From the NCBI RefSeq assembly GCF_015140235.1, contig NZ_AP023321.1, positions 982,501 through 1,046,500 on the forward strand: 64,000 nucleotides of DNA, given 5' to 3'. This DNA comes from Solibaculum mannosilyticum (GTDB lineage Bacteria > Bacillota > Clostridia > Oscillospirales > Acutalibacteraceae). The position numbers and the translations under genes are program-made. Positions within the stretch are counted from its first letter, which is position 1; each line of letters opens with the position of its first letter. Below are positions 27,646 through 36,204 of the stretch, in pieces. The notes under the pieces are model-generated. The model was given only the letters and a program-made list of their open reading frames with translations. It ran no database searches and was not told the DNA's origin.

Positions 27646-28073
27646 AAAAACTATTGATTCTCAACGGTCCTAATCTCAACCTCATGGGGGAGCGGGAACC
27701 GGGTGTTTACGGCAACGAAAGTCTGGACGATATCAACCGACAGATCGAGCAAAAGGGCAAAGAACTGGGCTTTGAATGTCATTTTTTCCAGTCCAACTGG
27801 GAGGGAGCCGTCATCGATCAGATCCATGAGGCCCGCAAGGAATACGCTGGGATTATTCTAAACGCCGGAGCCCTGACCCATTACAGCTATGCTGTGCGGG
27901 ACGCTATTGCAGCCATTCACATCCCGGTGGTGGAGGTACACTGTTCCAACGTCCACGCCCGGGAGGAATTCCGCCATACGTCGGTCATCTCGCCGGTATG
28001 TGCCGGATCCATCGTAGGGTTTGGGAAGAACAGCTATCTATTGGCCCTTAACGCTTTTGAAATGCTGCTGTAA
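27642..28073 (+). CDS. aroQ: Type II 3-dehydroquinate dehydratase
   Basis: 143 residues: LLILNGPNLNLMGEREPGVYG with the catalytic tyrosine, NWEGAVIDQIHEA, IILNAGALTHYSYAVRDAI, and VEVHCSNVHAREEFRHTSVISPV with the catalytic histidine region. It performs the third shikimate-pathway step by the anti (type II) route. Start codon overlaps the previous stop. Confidence 0.95.
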   Translation: MKKLLILNGPNLNLMGEREPGVYGNESLDDINRQIEQKGKELGFECHFFQSNWEGAVIDQIHEARKEYAGIILNAGALTHYSYAVRDAIAAIHIPVVEVHCSNVHAREEFRHTSVISPVCAGSIVGFGKNSYLLALNAFEMLL

Positions 28074-28105
28074 GCTCTTGTACCGCAAAAAAGGAGATGG
28101 CTTTT

Positions 28106-29170
28106 GTGAAACATCGTGTGGAGACGTTACTTGACCGTCTGCCCCAGGAAGTGGACGGCGCGTTGATTCTCTCGCCTGTCAACCGTTTTTATTTCACCGG
28201 ATTTTCTTCCAGTGCCGGTATGGTTCTTATCACTCGTCAAGGTTCGTGTTTTTATACCGATTTCCGATACATCGAAGCGGCCAGACAAGCCGTCACCAGC
28301 ATGGACTGCGCCCAGTATCACAAGGCAAGCGACGTGCTTGTGGATGCCATGGCAAAGTACAGGGTGAAGAATGTTGCTTATGAAGGGGATTTCATGAGCG
28401 TTTCCCAACTGGATCGGTATCAGAAGGTGATGGGGGATGTCCGGCTTGGATATCGTTTGGATCAAGAGGTGTCAGAGCTTCGATGCATCAAATCGCCGGA
28501 AGAGGTGGAACGTATTGAGGCCGCCCAACGGCTCGCCGAATACGCCTTGGAAAAGGTTCTGGACCGCATCCGCCCCGGCGTGACCGAGCGTGAAATCGCA
28601 TTGGAGCTGGAGTTCCTCATGAGAAAACAAGGGGCCGAAGCCGTATCGTTTGACACCATCGCCATCACAGGCTCCAACACTTCCTTACCCCATGGCGTCC
28701 CAGGGGAAAGGGCGGTGCAGAAGGGGGACTTTTTCCTCATGGACTTCGGCGCCACTTTGGACGGCTATCATTCAGACATGACCCGTACCGTAGGAGTGGG
28801 ACAAGTGTCCAGCGAGCAGAAAGACGTGTACCAACTGGTGCTCAAAGCCCAGCTTGAGACATTAAAATCCATCCGGGCCGGTAAAACCGGGGCGGAATGC
28901 GACGCTGTAGCCCGAGGCATTATCGAGGGGGCGGGATACAAAGGCTGCTTCGATCATGGGACAGGCCACGGCGTAGGATTGGAAATTCACGAGGAACCCC
29001 GTCTTTCCCCCGGAGCCGGACAGCAGCTCCATCCCGGTATGATTGTAACGGTGGAACCGGGCATTTACTTAGCTGGGAAATTCGGTGTCCGTATTGAAGA
29101 TATGGTGGTTGTCACTGAAAACGGATGCAAAAATCTGACAAATTTACCTAAGGAATTGATAGAACTGTAA
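28106..29170 (+). CDS. Xaa-Pro aminopeptidase family (M24) protein
   Basis: About 354 residues. An N-terminal creatinase-like domain (1-125) precedes the pita-bread metallopeptidase core with metal ligands in MDFGATLDGYHSDMTRT, HGTGHGVGLEIHEEPRL and TVEPGIYLAGKFGVRIED. It probably removes an N-terminal residue before proline from peptides. GTG at 28106 is chosen because the AAGGAG site abuts the ATG at 28097 but is 9 nt from this GTG. It stands between aroQ and efp, a conserved order. Confidence 0.9.
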   Translation: MKHRVETLLDRLPQEVDGALILSPVNRFYFTGFSSSAGMVLITRQGSCFYTDFRYIEAARQAVTSMDCAQYHKASDVLVDAMAKYRVKNVAYEGDFMSVSQLDRYQKVMGDVRLGYRLDQEVSELRCIKSPEEVERIEAAQRLAEYALEKVLDRIRPGVTEREIALELEFLMRKQGAEAVSFDTIAITGSNTSLPHGVPGERAVQKGDFFLMDFGATLDGYHSDMTRTVGVGQVSSEQKDVYQLVLKAQLETLKSIRAGKTGAECDAVARGIIEGAGYKGCFDHGTGHGVGLEIHEEPRLSPGAGQQLHPGMIVTVEPGIYLAGKFGVRIEDMVVVTENGCKNLTNLPKELIEL

Positions 29171-29208
29171 GCTTTGACGGTCTTAATGAAAATTTTGTTT
29201 AAACCCGC

Positions 29209-29237
29209 TTGAAAAAAGGCGTCAAATGCGATAAACT
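29209..29237 (+). promoter_or_regulatory. Likely promoter for efp
   Basis: TTGAAA (29209-29214), 17-bp spacer, TAAACT (29232-29237), about 45 nt before efp. Confidence 0.55.
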
Positions 29238-29279
29238 AGAAAGCAATATGGTTAATAATGATTTGGGGGTAAACAACCT

Positions 29280-29837
29280 ATGGTAACAGCAGGAGATTTT
29301 AGAAACGGCGTCACCTTTGAGATGGACGGCAACGTCTATCAGATCATTGAATTTCAGCACGTAAAGCCGGGTAAAGGTGCCGCTTTTGTTCGCTGCAAGA
29401 TCCGCAATGTCATCGCCGGTTCGGTGGTGGAGCGCACCTTCAGCCCTACTGATAAATTCCCGACCGCATTTGTGGAGCGCAAACCCATGCAGTATCTGTA
29501 CAGCGACGGCTCCCTTTACTATTTTATGGACAATGAAACCTATGAGCAGATCCCGATCAATGAGTCGGAACTGGATGATAACTTCAAGTTTGTGAAGGAA
29601 AATATGGAATGCACCGTCCTTTCCTATAAAGGCAATGTGTTCGGCGTCCAGCCCCCCAATTTTGTTGAGCTTCAGGTCACTGAGACTGAGCCGGGCTTTA
29701 AGGGCGACACCGCCACTAACGTTACCAAACCCGCTACTTTGGAAACCGGCGCTGAGATCCGTGTGCCGCTGTTCATCGACGAGGGCGAGATGATCCGCAT
29801 CGATACCCGTACCGGCGAGTATATGGAGAGAGCATAA
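29280..29837 (+). CDS. efp: Translation elongation factor P
   Basis: 185 residues, three beta-barrel domains. Domain I holds [17 protein letters not shown], whose PGKG loop tip contacts the P-site tRNA, and the C-terminus [17 protein letters not shown] is typical. The loop residue is lysine, the position modified in several bacteria. EF-P relieves stalling at polyproline. The start is ATG with a GGGGG site. Confidence 0.97.
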   Translation: MVTAGDFRNGVTFEMDGNVYQIIEFQHVKPGKGAAFVRCKIRNVIAGSVVERTFSPTDKFPTAFVERKPMQYLYSDGSLYYFMDNETYEQIPINESELDDNFKFVKENMECTVLSYKGNVFGVQPPNFVELQVTETEPGFKGDTATNVTKPATLETGAEIRVPLFIDEGEMIRIDTRTGEYMERA

Positions 29838-29911
29838 GGACGATACTAGAATTTGTATCCCATATCGCAGGCAAAGAGCCTGTGAATTCAGGATAAAAAA
29901 GGAGGGGCAGT

Positions 29912-30355
29912 ATGACTGTCACAGAGAAGGTAGCCTATTTGAAAGGCTTGATCGATGCATCTGAACTGAAAGAGGATACCAAAGAGGCTCGTTTGTTCAA
30001 GGCCATCTCGGATGTCCTGGACGATATCGCTTTGACGGTAACCGATCTGGAGGATGCCTATTCGGAGCTTTCCGAGCAGATTGACGCTGTGGATGAAGAC
30101 TTGGATTCCATTGAGCAGGACTTCTACGGCGACGATGATGACGATGAAGAGGACGACGAAGAAGATTTCGTCGAAGTCACATGTCCCGCCTGCGGCGACA
30201 CCATTTGCCTGGATGAAGAGACCATCATGGCCGGTTCCTTGGAATGCCCTAACTGCGGTGAGATGCTGGAGTTTGACATTCATTATGCCGACGATGACGA
30301 GTGCGGCTGCGGCCATTGCTGCGACGAAGAAGAGTCGGAGGATCAGGAGGACTAA
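29912..30355 (+). CDS. CD1247-type acidic zinc-ribbon protein
   Basis: 147 residues. The N-terminal half (1-68) is a predicted helical region beginning TVTEKVAYLKGLIDASEL. A run of D/E follows (about 72-84), then a zinc ribbon CPACGD...CPNCGE at about 90-118, and a C-terminal CGCGHCC with an acidic tail. This matches the small clostridial family named after CD1247; its role is unknown. It follows efp at 74 nt and ends at a good terminator. Confidence 0.75.
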   Translation: MTVTEKVAYLKGLIDASELKEDTKEARLFKAISDVLDDIALTVTDLEDAYSELSEQIDAVDEDLDSIEQDFYGDDDDDEEDDEEDFVEVTCPACGDTICLDEETIMAGSLECPNCGEMLEFDIHYADDDECGCGHCCDEEESEDQED

Positions 30356-30383
30356 GTGATCCTGCCTCGCTATAAGACGCAAC

Positions 30384-30425
30384 AAAACCGTCTGTTTTTT
30401 CTGGAGAGAAAGCAGACGGTTTTTT
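30384..30425 (+). terminator. Intrinsic terminator after the CD1247-type gene
   Basis: AAAACCGTCTG pairs with CAGACGGTTTT (30413-30423) over an 18-nt loop, followed by T residues. Confidence 0.85.
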
Positions 30426-30489
30426 GTGCTAAAATGGAGAAAAAGAATACAAAAGAGAAAAACCAGTGGCCAGCCTCCTGAGCATCTGA

Positions 30490-30495
30490 TATAAT
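30490..30495 (+). promoter_or_regulatory. -10 element for the YczE-like gene
   Basis: TATAAT at 30490-30495; no clear -35. It lies immediately upstream of an in-frame ATG (30496), which argues that translation starts at the later TTG. Confidence 0.4.
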
Positions 30496-30528
30496 ATGGA
30501 ACAGAGTTTAGAGGGGGAGGGACCTACT

Positions 30529-31161
30529 TTGAAAAAATACACGGGCAAAAAGTTAGCTGCGGTAGTAGCTTCGGTGTTACTCATTGGATTTGGAGTATCA
30601 TTGTTTGTGCAGTCCGACTTTGGAGTAGATCCTTTCAGCAGCATGAATATGGGCCTCAGCGGTGTGATTGGGACATCATTCGGCATCATGCAGCTGAGCG
30701 TTAATATTTTACTTTTTATCCCAGTGTTGATTTTTGCCCGTCACAAAATCGGGATCGGCACCATCGCTAACATGGTATTTGTGGCGTTTATCGCCGACTT
30801 TATGGAAATGGTGTATGGATGGCTTCATTTTTCACCGGAAGGATGGCCTATACGGATTGTTTTAATGGTGATGGGAGTAGCAATTTTATCCCTAGGAGCT
30901 TCTCTTTACTATGTGGCTGATTTGGGGGTATCGCCGTATGACGCGGCAGCGCCAATGCTTTCAGATGCTACACATATTCCTTTTCGGTGGTGCCGCATTG
31001 TTACTGATTTAGTGTGTGTTCTTGTAAGTTTTTTGACAGGCGGTCCTATTGGAATAGGGACGGTGGTAACAGCATTTTTTATGGGTCCCTTGGTATCCTT
31101 TTTCAATCGGACCATTTCGGAAAAACTGGTGTTGGGCAAAGATGGAAAATCGGTGGACTAG
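30529..31161 (+). CDS. YczE/YitT-like integral membrane protein
   Basis: About 210 residues with five hydrophobic segments (about 8-28, 45-65, 70-95, 108-130, 155-185) and the repeat-like motifs DFGVDPFSSMN and DLGVSPYDAAAP, which are hallmarks of the YczE/YyaS/YitT group. Function unknown; some relatives are linked to transport or peptide synthesis. TTG at 30529 follows GGGGGAGGG by 8 nt. No obvious operon partner except the small membrane protein downstream. Confidence 0.7.
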   Translation: MKKYTGKKLAAVVASVLLIGFGVSLFVQSDFGVDPFSSMNMGLSGVIGTSFGIMQLSVNILLFIPVLIFARHKIGIGTIANMVFVAFIADFMEMVYGWLHFSPEGWPIRIVLMVMGVAILSLGASLYYVADLGVSPYDAAAPMLSDATHIPFRWCRIVTDLVCVLVSFLTGGPIGIGTVVTAFFMGPLVSFFNRTISEKLVLGKDGKSVD

Positions 31162-31205
31162 CCCGCTGAGAGAAAAGAAGGCAAAGAGGAGGGAGGCAAT
31201 CGTTC

Positions 31206-31568
31206 ATGGATTATGATGTTGTCCTTGTTTCTTTCTTTGGGATGTTTGCAGTAGTAATTGGACTCATCCTGATTGTCATTATACTACAGTGGCGGAGAAA
31301 CAAGCGATTGCCAAAACTGGTTGTCAATGCAGAAATTTTGGAAAAACGGATCCAGAAGGTTCGGCATTCTCGTCGTGGCAAGGTAGGATATCACACAACA
31401 TACAGTAGGTTGTATGTTTCGACTTTTGAAGTAGAGGGTGGAGAACACATTACATTATTTGTGAAAAAGCCGGAGTACCATAAGCTGAAGAAAGGCGATA
31501 CCGGCAAGCTCTCTTTTCAGGGAACACGGTATCTTGGGTTTGAAAAAGCCGAAGGAAAAAGAAAATAG
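31206..31568 (+). CDS. DUF2500 membrane protein
   Basis: 120 residues. One N-terminal transmembrane helix (about 7-28) is followed by a basic stretch RRNKRLP and a soluble beta-rich domain (YVSTFEVEGGEHITLFVKKPEY...GDTGKLSFQGTRYLGFE) that matches DUF2500. RBS GGAGGGAGG lies 9 nt upstream. Function unknown. The stop codon is inside the left arm of the following terminator. Confidence 0.75.
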   Translation: MDYDVVLVSFFGMFAVVIGLILIVIILQWRRNKRLPKLVVNAEILEKRIQKVRHSRRGKVGYHTTYSRLYVSTFEVEGGEHITLFVKKPEYHKLKKGDTGKLSFQGTRYLGFEKAEGKRK

Positions 31569-31615
31569 ATAGCTGCCAGTTTTCCAGATGAAAATCAGAC
31601 GGCTATCTATTTTTT
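31562..31615. terminator. Bidirectional terminator between convergent genes
   Basis: AAAATAGATAGC (31562-31573) pairs with GCTATCTATTTT (31602-31613), flanked by A and T runs, so it can end both the DUF2500 gene and, on the other strand, the pseudouridine synthase gene. Confidence 0.75.
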
Positions 31616-31627
31616 ATTGAAGTTAAA

Positions 31628-32596
31628 TCACAATCGGATTTTTCCCTGCCGGAACAGATCGGCAAACCACACATTTTTGACTTCAAAACAGCGTCCGTTT
31701 AAAGGGGAGAGACAGCCGGCGTCGGAGGTGAAGGAGAAACGCAGCTTATAGGAATAGAGGGCCTGATGCTTAAATCCAGCTGCGCGGTCTTTGGCATTGA
31801 CGCCATATTTCCCATCTCCCAGTAAGGGATGCCCAATGGAGGCCAGATGGGCGCGGATCTGATGGGTGCGTCCGGTCAAGAGATCCACCTCCAGCAAACT
31901 TAGGCCGTTCCGATAGGACAGAACCCGATAGTGGGTAACAATAGTACGTCCGCCCGGAATGGGATGGGAATAGATGGCGACCTTATTTTTAGTACTGTCC
32001 TTAGAGAGGAAGCCGGTCAAAGTAGCCTCCGGCTTTTCCATCCGGCCGTGGACGATACATAAATACTGCTTATGAATTTCTCGGCTTTTAATTTTTTCAT
32101 TGAGCATCCGCAAAGCCTCGGCATTTTTAGCCGCCATGACAATGCCGCCGGTGTTCCGGTCGATGCGGTTGGCTAAAGCCGGGGCAAAACTGTTTTCCTG
32201 GTCGGGATCGTATTGATGCTTCTCATAGAGGTAGTGTTGGATACGGGCAATTAAAGTATCGGTCTCCTGTTCGTCGCCGGGATGCACCAAAAGGCCGGCT
32301 TTTTTATCGGCCAAGAGAATGTTGTCGTCTTCGTAAAGGACATCCACATGGGACGGAGCATCTAAAAAAGCATGGCATTCGGGAGGCTGTTCAAAAAATT
32401 CATCGTTGATGTAGAAGGATACCACATTGCCCTGTTCAAGACGGGTGGAGATTTTTCCTTTTTTACCGTCGATCTTGATGCGGCCCAGACGGATGTATTT
32501 ATAAAGCAATGACTGGGGGAGACGGGGTACTGCTTTGGTCACGAATTTATCCAGACGTTGTCCGGCATCGTTTGATCCAATGGGTAAGGTTTTCAA
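31628..32596 (-). CDS. RluA/RluD-family pseudouridine synthase
   Basis: About 322 residues: an S4-like N-domain (RLDKFVTKAVPRLPQSLLYKYIRLGRIKIDGKK) and a PsuA core with catalytic aspartate in NRIDRNTGGIVMAAKN (variant of HRLDxxTSG), then LLTGRTHQIRAHLASIGHPLLGDGKYG. It converts uridine to pseudouridine in rRNA or tRNA; the target site cannot be told. TTG at 32596 is preferred because GAGGG abuts the ATG at 32602 but is 6 nt before this TTG. Confidence 0.88.
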   Translation of the reverse strand: MKTLPIGSNDAGQRLDKFVTKAVPRLPQSLLYKYIRLGRIKIDGKKGKISTRLEQGNVVSFYINDEFFEQPPECHAFLDAPSHVDVLYEDDNILLADKKAGLLVHPGDEQETDTLIARIQHYLYEKHQYDPDQENSFAPALANRIDRNTGGIVMAAKNAEALRMLNEKIKSREIHKQYLCIVHGRMEKPEATLTGFLSKDSTKNKVAIYSHPIPGGRTIVTHYRVLSYRNGLSLLEVDLLTGRTHQIRAHLASIGHPLLGDGKYGVNAKDRAAGFKHQALYSYKLRFSFTSDAGCLSPLNGRCFEVKNVWFADLFRQGKIRL

Positions 32597-32738
32597 GTGC
32601 ATCCCTCTTTGCTTGGGCCTCTGTCGACGGCCTTATAATTTGTACTTGATTATACCACAAAAGCGACAGATTTAGAAGAACCCGCGCTTGTTTCGAGAAA
32701 TTGTGTAAGATTGGCGTGGAAGAAACTAGGAGAATAAG

Positions 32739-32767
32739 TTGAAGTAAGCCGATAAAAATGATATAAT
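32739..32767 (+). promoter_or_regulatory. Promoter of the ATPase-oxidoreductase operon
   Basis: TTGAAG (32739-32744), 17-bp spacer, TATAAT (32762-32767), about 33 nt before the ATPase start. The whole five-gene group probably reads from here. Confidence 0.75.
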
Positions 32768-32800
32768 TTGAAGGAAAGCTCAAAAGAAAGGCGTTTGTCC

Positions 32801-33481
32801 ATGGATTTTTCTCATATCATTGTTGTTGTAGGCCATTATGGCTGCGGTAAGACCAACCTGTCCATTAACCTGGCCCATCACCTTGCGCAGCAGGGGGAAG
32901 CGGTCACTCTGGTGGATTTGGATCTTGTCAACCCGTATTTTCGCTCTTCCGATTATCGGGAGGAAATGGAGGAACGGGGAATTCATGTGATTTCCCCGCT
33001 GTATGCGAGCACCAATTTGGATATCCCAGCCTTATCGCCGGAGATTAATTCCGTGTTCGTGAAACCGGAAGGGCATGTGATCTTTGATGTGGGAGGCGAC
33101 GATGCCGGCGCTGCGGCTCTGGGACGTTTTGCCGCCAAGATCCGGGAGTCAGGCCCTTATGAGATGCTTTATGTTATTAACCGTTACCGTGTGCTTACCT
33201 CCAGTGCGGCCGAAGCGGCGGCCATTCTGCCGGAGATCGAGGCGTCCTCCCGCCTGAAAGCCACTGGTATCGTCAACAATTCCCATCTGCTTCAGGATAC
33301 TACGGTTCAGCAGGTGCTGGACTCGGTTCCGTTTGCCAATGAGGTGGCGGAAGAGACCGGTCTGCCGATCCGGTTTACCTCGGTGCTTACATCCATCGCC
33401 GGGGGGATTGGGGATCAAGTGGGTGCTGTCTTCCCAGTTGATCTTGTGGTCAAACCGCTATGGGAGCAGGAAAAGGAATGA
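32801..33481 (+). CDS. MinD/CooC-like P-loop ATPase
   Basis: About 226 residues. Walker A GHYGCGKT at 11-18 is followed by the deviant-Walker-type order VTLVDLDLVNPYFRSSD and the acidic HVIFDVGGDDAGAAALG. This looks like the SIMIBI class (MinD, CooC, ParA). It is the first gene of an operon with four subunits of a 2-oxoacid:ferredoxin oxidoreductase, 22 nt before the ferredoxin subunit. CooC-like ATPases insert metals into enzymes, so a maturation role for the oxidoreductase is possible but inferred. The start at 32801 follows an AAAGG site. Confidence 0.7.
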   Translation: MDFSHIIVVVGHYGCGKTNLSINLAHHLAQQGEAVTLVDLDLVNPYFRSSDYREEMEERGIHVISPLYASTNLDIPALSPEINSVFVKPEGHVIFDVGGDDAGAAALGRFAAKIRESGPYEMLYVINRYRVLTSSAAEAAAILPEIEASSRLKATGIVNNSHLLQDTTVQQVLDSVPFANEVAEETGLPIRFTSVLTSIAGGIGDQVGAVFPVDLVVKPLWEQEKE

Positions 33482-33503
33482 TCAATCATCGGGAGGTGTA
33501 TTT

Positions 33504-33710
33504 ATGCCGCGTATTATCGTGAACACCGAGGTCTGTAAAGGCTGTGAGCTGTGTGCAGCCGCGTGCCCTCGCAAGATCATCGGCTACGAAAAGGACAAAA
33601 TCAATAGCAAGGGCTATCATCCTGCCGTTCTGCTGGATGAGGAAAAGTGCATTGGTTGCGCTATGTGCGCCACCATGTGCCCGGATTGCGCCATCATAGT
33701 GGAAAGGTAG
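33504..33710 (+). CDS. 2-oxoacid:ferredoxin oxidoreductase, ferredoxin-like delta subunit
   Basis: 68 residues with two CxxCxxCxxxC motifs (C11, C14, C17, C21 and CIGCAMCATMC) binding two [4Fe-4S] clusters. Start ATG 5 nt after GGGAGGTG. It passes electrons from the catalytic subunits to ferredoxin. The order delta-alpha-beta-gamma matches the four-subunit OFOR type (Vor/Kor). Confidence 0.9.
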   Translation: MPRIIVNTEVCKGCELCAAACPRKIIGYEKDKINSKGYHPAVLLDEEKCIGCAMCATMCPDCAIIVER

Positions 33711-33717
33711 TGACAAA

Positions 33718-34782
33718 ATGGCTGAACGTGTTTTGATGAAAGGCAACGAAGCCTTAGGCGAAGCGGCTTTGCAGGCTGGTTGTCGCCATTTTTTTGGATA
33801 TCCCATTACCCCTCAGACCGAACTTGCGGCGTATATGGCCAAACGTATGCCCAAGATTGGGGGAACTTATCTGCAAGCAGAATCGGAAGTAGCCGCCATC
33901 AATATGGTGCTGGGTGCATCGTCGGCCGGTAAGCGGGTACTGACTTCTTCTTCTTCGCCTGGAATCAGCCTCAAAACTGAGGGTATCTCTTACATTGCCG
34001 GTTCGGACTTGCCGGCGGTTATCGTCAACGTCCAGCGCGGAGGCCCTGGCCTCGGCGGTATCCAGCCCTCCCAGGCCGACTACTGGCAGGCCACGAAAGC
34101 AACCGGTCACGGCGACTTCCAGTGCATCGTGCTGGCTCCCTCTACCGTCCAGGAGATGTTCGATCTGATGATGGACGCTTTTGATCTGGCCGATCTGTAC
34201 CGTATGCCGGCTATGATCCTGGCCGACGGCGCATTGGGTCAGATGATGGAGCCGGTGGAATTTAAAGAACGTCCGAAACGCGATATCCCGGAAAAGACCT
34301 GGGCTGCAAACGGCCATCAGGGTAAGCGGGAACATAATGTAATCAATTCCCTTTACATGTCACCGTATGACTTGGAGCGTCTGATTAAGGAGCGTTTTGC
34401 CCGGTATGACATCATCAAGGAAAAGGAACAGCGGGCTGAACTCTACAACATGGAAGATGCCGATATCGTCATCGTGGCTTACGGTGCCACTTCCCGTGTG
34501 GCAAAGAGCGCTGTCAAAGAGGCCAGAGCCAAGGGAATCAAAGCGGGTATCATCCGTCCCATTACCCTGTGGCCCTTCCCGGATAAGGCCATCCAAGAGT
34601 CTGCCAAAACTGCAAAACACTTCCTGGCAGTGGAAATGAGCATGGGCCAGATGGTGGACGACGTCCGCCTGGCTGTAGGCGGCGCAAGGCCGGTTCATTT
34701 CCTGGGCCGTACTGGCGGCGTCATTCCGACACCAGCCGAAGTGCTGCATGAAATTGAAACCATTGCGGGAGGGGTAGAATAA
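33718..34782 (+). CDS. vorB: 2-oxoacid:ferredoxin oxidoreductase, alpha subunit (VorB/KorA type)
   Basis: 354 residues. The N-terminal pyrimidine-binding domain has GCRHFFGYPITPQTELA and TSSSSPGISLKTEGISYIAGSDLPAVIVNVQRGGPGLGG, and a C-terminal transketolase-like domain (VIVAYGATSRVAKSAV, IIRPITLWPFP) follows. It oxidatively decarboxylates a 2-oxoacid to acyl-CoA with ferredoxin reduction. Branched-chain oxoacids or 2-oxoglutarate are both possible; sequence does not settle which. The stop overlaps the beta-subunit start by one base. Confidence 0.88.
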   Translation: MAERVLMKGNEALGEAALQAGCRHFFGYPITPQTELAAYMAKRMPKIGGTYLQAESEVAAINMVLGASSAGKRVLTSSSSPGISLKTEGISYIAGSDLPAVIVNVQRGGPGLGGIQPSQADYWQATKATGHGDFQCIVLAPSTVQEMFDLMMDAFDLADLYRMPAMILADGALGQMMEPVEFKERPKRDIPEKTWAANGHQGKREHNVINSLYMSPYDLERLIKERFARYDIIKEKEQRAELYNMEDADIVIVAYGATSRVAKSAVKEARAKGIKAGIIRPITLWPFPDKAIQESAKTAKHFLAVEMSMGQMVDDVRLAVGGARPVHFLGRTGGVIPTPAEVLHEIETIAGGVE

Positions 34783-35543
34783 TGGCTATTGTATTTGAAA
34801 AACCCCATGCTCTTACCGATGTTCCGCTGCACTATTGTCCCGGCTGCACCCATGGTATTGTGCACCGTCTGGTGGCAGAGGTCATAGATGAACTGGGTAT
34901 CGAGGGAAAAACAGTGGGCATCGCGCCGGTAGGGTGTTCGGTGTTTGCTTATAACTATTTTAACTGTGATATGATTGAGGCTCCTCACGGCCGTGCTCCG
35001 GCTGTAGCCACTGGTGTAAAGCGTGCTTTGCCGGAAAACGTGGTATTCACCTACCAGGGCGACGGCGACTTAGCTGCCATTGGTACAGCGGAAACCGTCC
35101 ATGCCGCCACTCGTGGTGAGAACATCACTGTTATCTTCATCAACAACTGCATCTACGGCATGACCGGCGGCCAGATGGCTCCTACGTCTTTGCCGGGACA
35201 GGTCACCCAGACCACTCCCTATGGCCGTGATGTAAAAACAGCGGGCAATCCCATCCGCGTGTGTGAGATGCTCTCCACTTTGGACGGCGTGGCATTGGCC
35301 CAGCGCGTGACAGTGGACTGTGTTAAAAACGTCAACATCGCCAAAAAGGCCATCCGCAAGGCTTTTGAGAATCAGATGGAAGGCCGCGGTTATTCCATTG
35401 TAGAAGTGCTTTCCACCTGTCCCACCAACTGGGGCTTGACACCCAATGAAGCCCTTCAGTGGCTGCGGGACAATATGATTCCCTACTACCCCTTGGGCGT
35501 GTATAAAGACGTTACAGCGGAAGGGGGCAGCGACCATGAGTAA
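34782..35543 (+). CDS. 2-oxoacid:ferredoxin oxidoreductase, beta (TPP-binding) subunit
   Basis: 253 residues. It has the [4Fe-4S]-like YCPGCTHGIVHRLV cysteines and the thiamine-diphosphate motif GDGDLAAIGTAETVHAATRGENITVIFINNCIYGMTGGQ. It activates TPP and holds the catalytic centre with the alpha subunit. The next gene overlaps it by 8 nt, showing tight coupling. Confidence 0.92.
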   Translation: MAIVFEKPHALTDVPLHYCPGCTHGIVHRLVAEVIDELGIEGKTVGIAPVGCSVFAYNYFNCDMIEAPHGRAPAVATGVKRALPENVVFTYQGDGDLAAIGTAETVHAATRGENITVIFINNCIYGMTGGQMAPTSLPGQVTQTTPYGRDVKTAGNPIRVCEMLSTLDGVALAQRVTVDCVKNVNIAKKAIRKAFENQMEGRGYSIVEVLSTCPTNWGLTPNEALQWLRDNMIPYYPLGVYKDVTAEGGSDHE

Positions 35544-36072
35544 GAGTTTCAACATGCTGCTGGCCGGATTTGGCGGCCAAGGTATTCTGTTTGCCGGTAA
35601 GGTCATCGCCTACGCCGGATTGATGGACGGCCAAGAGGTTTCCTGGCTGCCGTCTTACGGACCGGAGATGCGCGGCGGTACGGCTAACTGTAGCGTTTGT
35701 CTGTCGGATGAACCCATCGGTTCCCCTCAAGTTCTGACCCCGGACGTACTGGTAGCTATGAACCAGCCGTCTTTGGAGAAGTTTGTAAATGACGCCGTTC
35801 CCGGTGCCGTCATCTTGGTGGACAGCTCCCTTATTGATAAGAAGGTAGAGCGCGAAGATGTCAAGACTTTCTACATTCCTGCCACTGCCTTGGCGGAGGA
35901 GAATAATCTTAAGGGCCTTGCCAATATCATTCTCATCGGTAAGCTGTTTAAAGAAACCGGATTTTGTGGAGAAGAGGCCCTAGACAAGGCTTTGGATAAG
36001 TGTATCCCTCCCCGCAAAGCCCATCTGAAGGAACCCAATATGAAGGCTATTCAGCTGGGTATGTCCCTGTAA
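35536..36072 (+). CDS. 2-oxoacid:ferredoxin oxidoreductase, gamma subunit
   Basis: 178 residues of the POR gamma family: LLAGFGGQGILFAGKVIAYAG, YGPEMRGGTANCSVCLSD and VDSSLI. The gamma subunit binds CoA in characterised OFORs. It ends the operon, followed by a long terminator. Confidence 0.92.
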   Translation: MSKSFNMLLAGFGGQGILFAGKVIAYAGLMDGQEVSWLPSYGPEMRGGTANCSVCLSDEPIGSPQVLTPDVLVAMNQPSLEKFVNDAVPGAVILVDSSLIDKKVEREDVKTFYIPATALAEENNLKGLANIILIGKLFKETGFCGEEALDKALDKCIPPRKAHLKEPNMKAIQLGMSL

Positions 36073-36093
36073 ATACGACAATCGGATGATTGT

Positions 36094-36141
36094 GAAACAA
36101 AAATCCTCTGTCCTCTTTGATGGGCAGGGGATTTTTGTTTC
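36094..36141 (+). terminator. Intrinsic terminator of the oxidoreductase operon
   Basis: GAAACAAAAATCC (36094-36106) pairs with GGATTTTTGTTTC (36129-36141), and CTG.CC/GG.CAG extends the inner stem. The right arm itself supplies the T-rich stretch. Confidence 0.85.
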
Positions 36142-36190
36142 CGGATCGGGAAGGCGCTTTGAAAAACATTCTCCCATTTGAGAGAAATTG

Positions 36191-36199
36191 TGCTATAAT
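36191..36199 (+). promoter_or_regulatory. Extended -10 promoter for the cysK-like gene
   Basis: TG-C-TATAAT: TG at 36191-36192 and TATAAT at 36194-36199. No good -35. It starts a leader of about 100 nt. Confidence 0.6.
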
Positions 36200-36204
36200 A
36201 GAAT

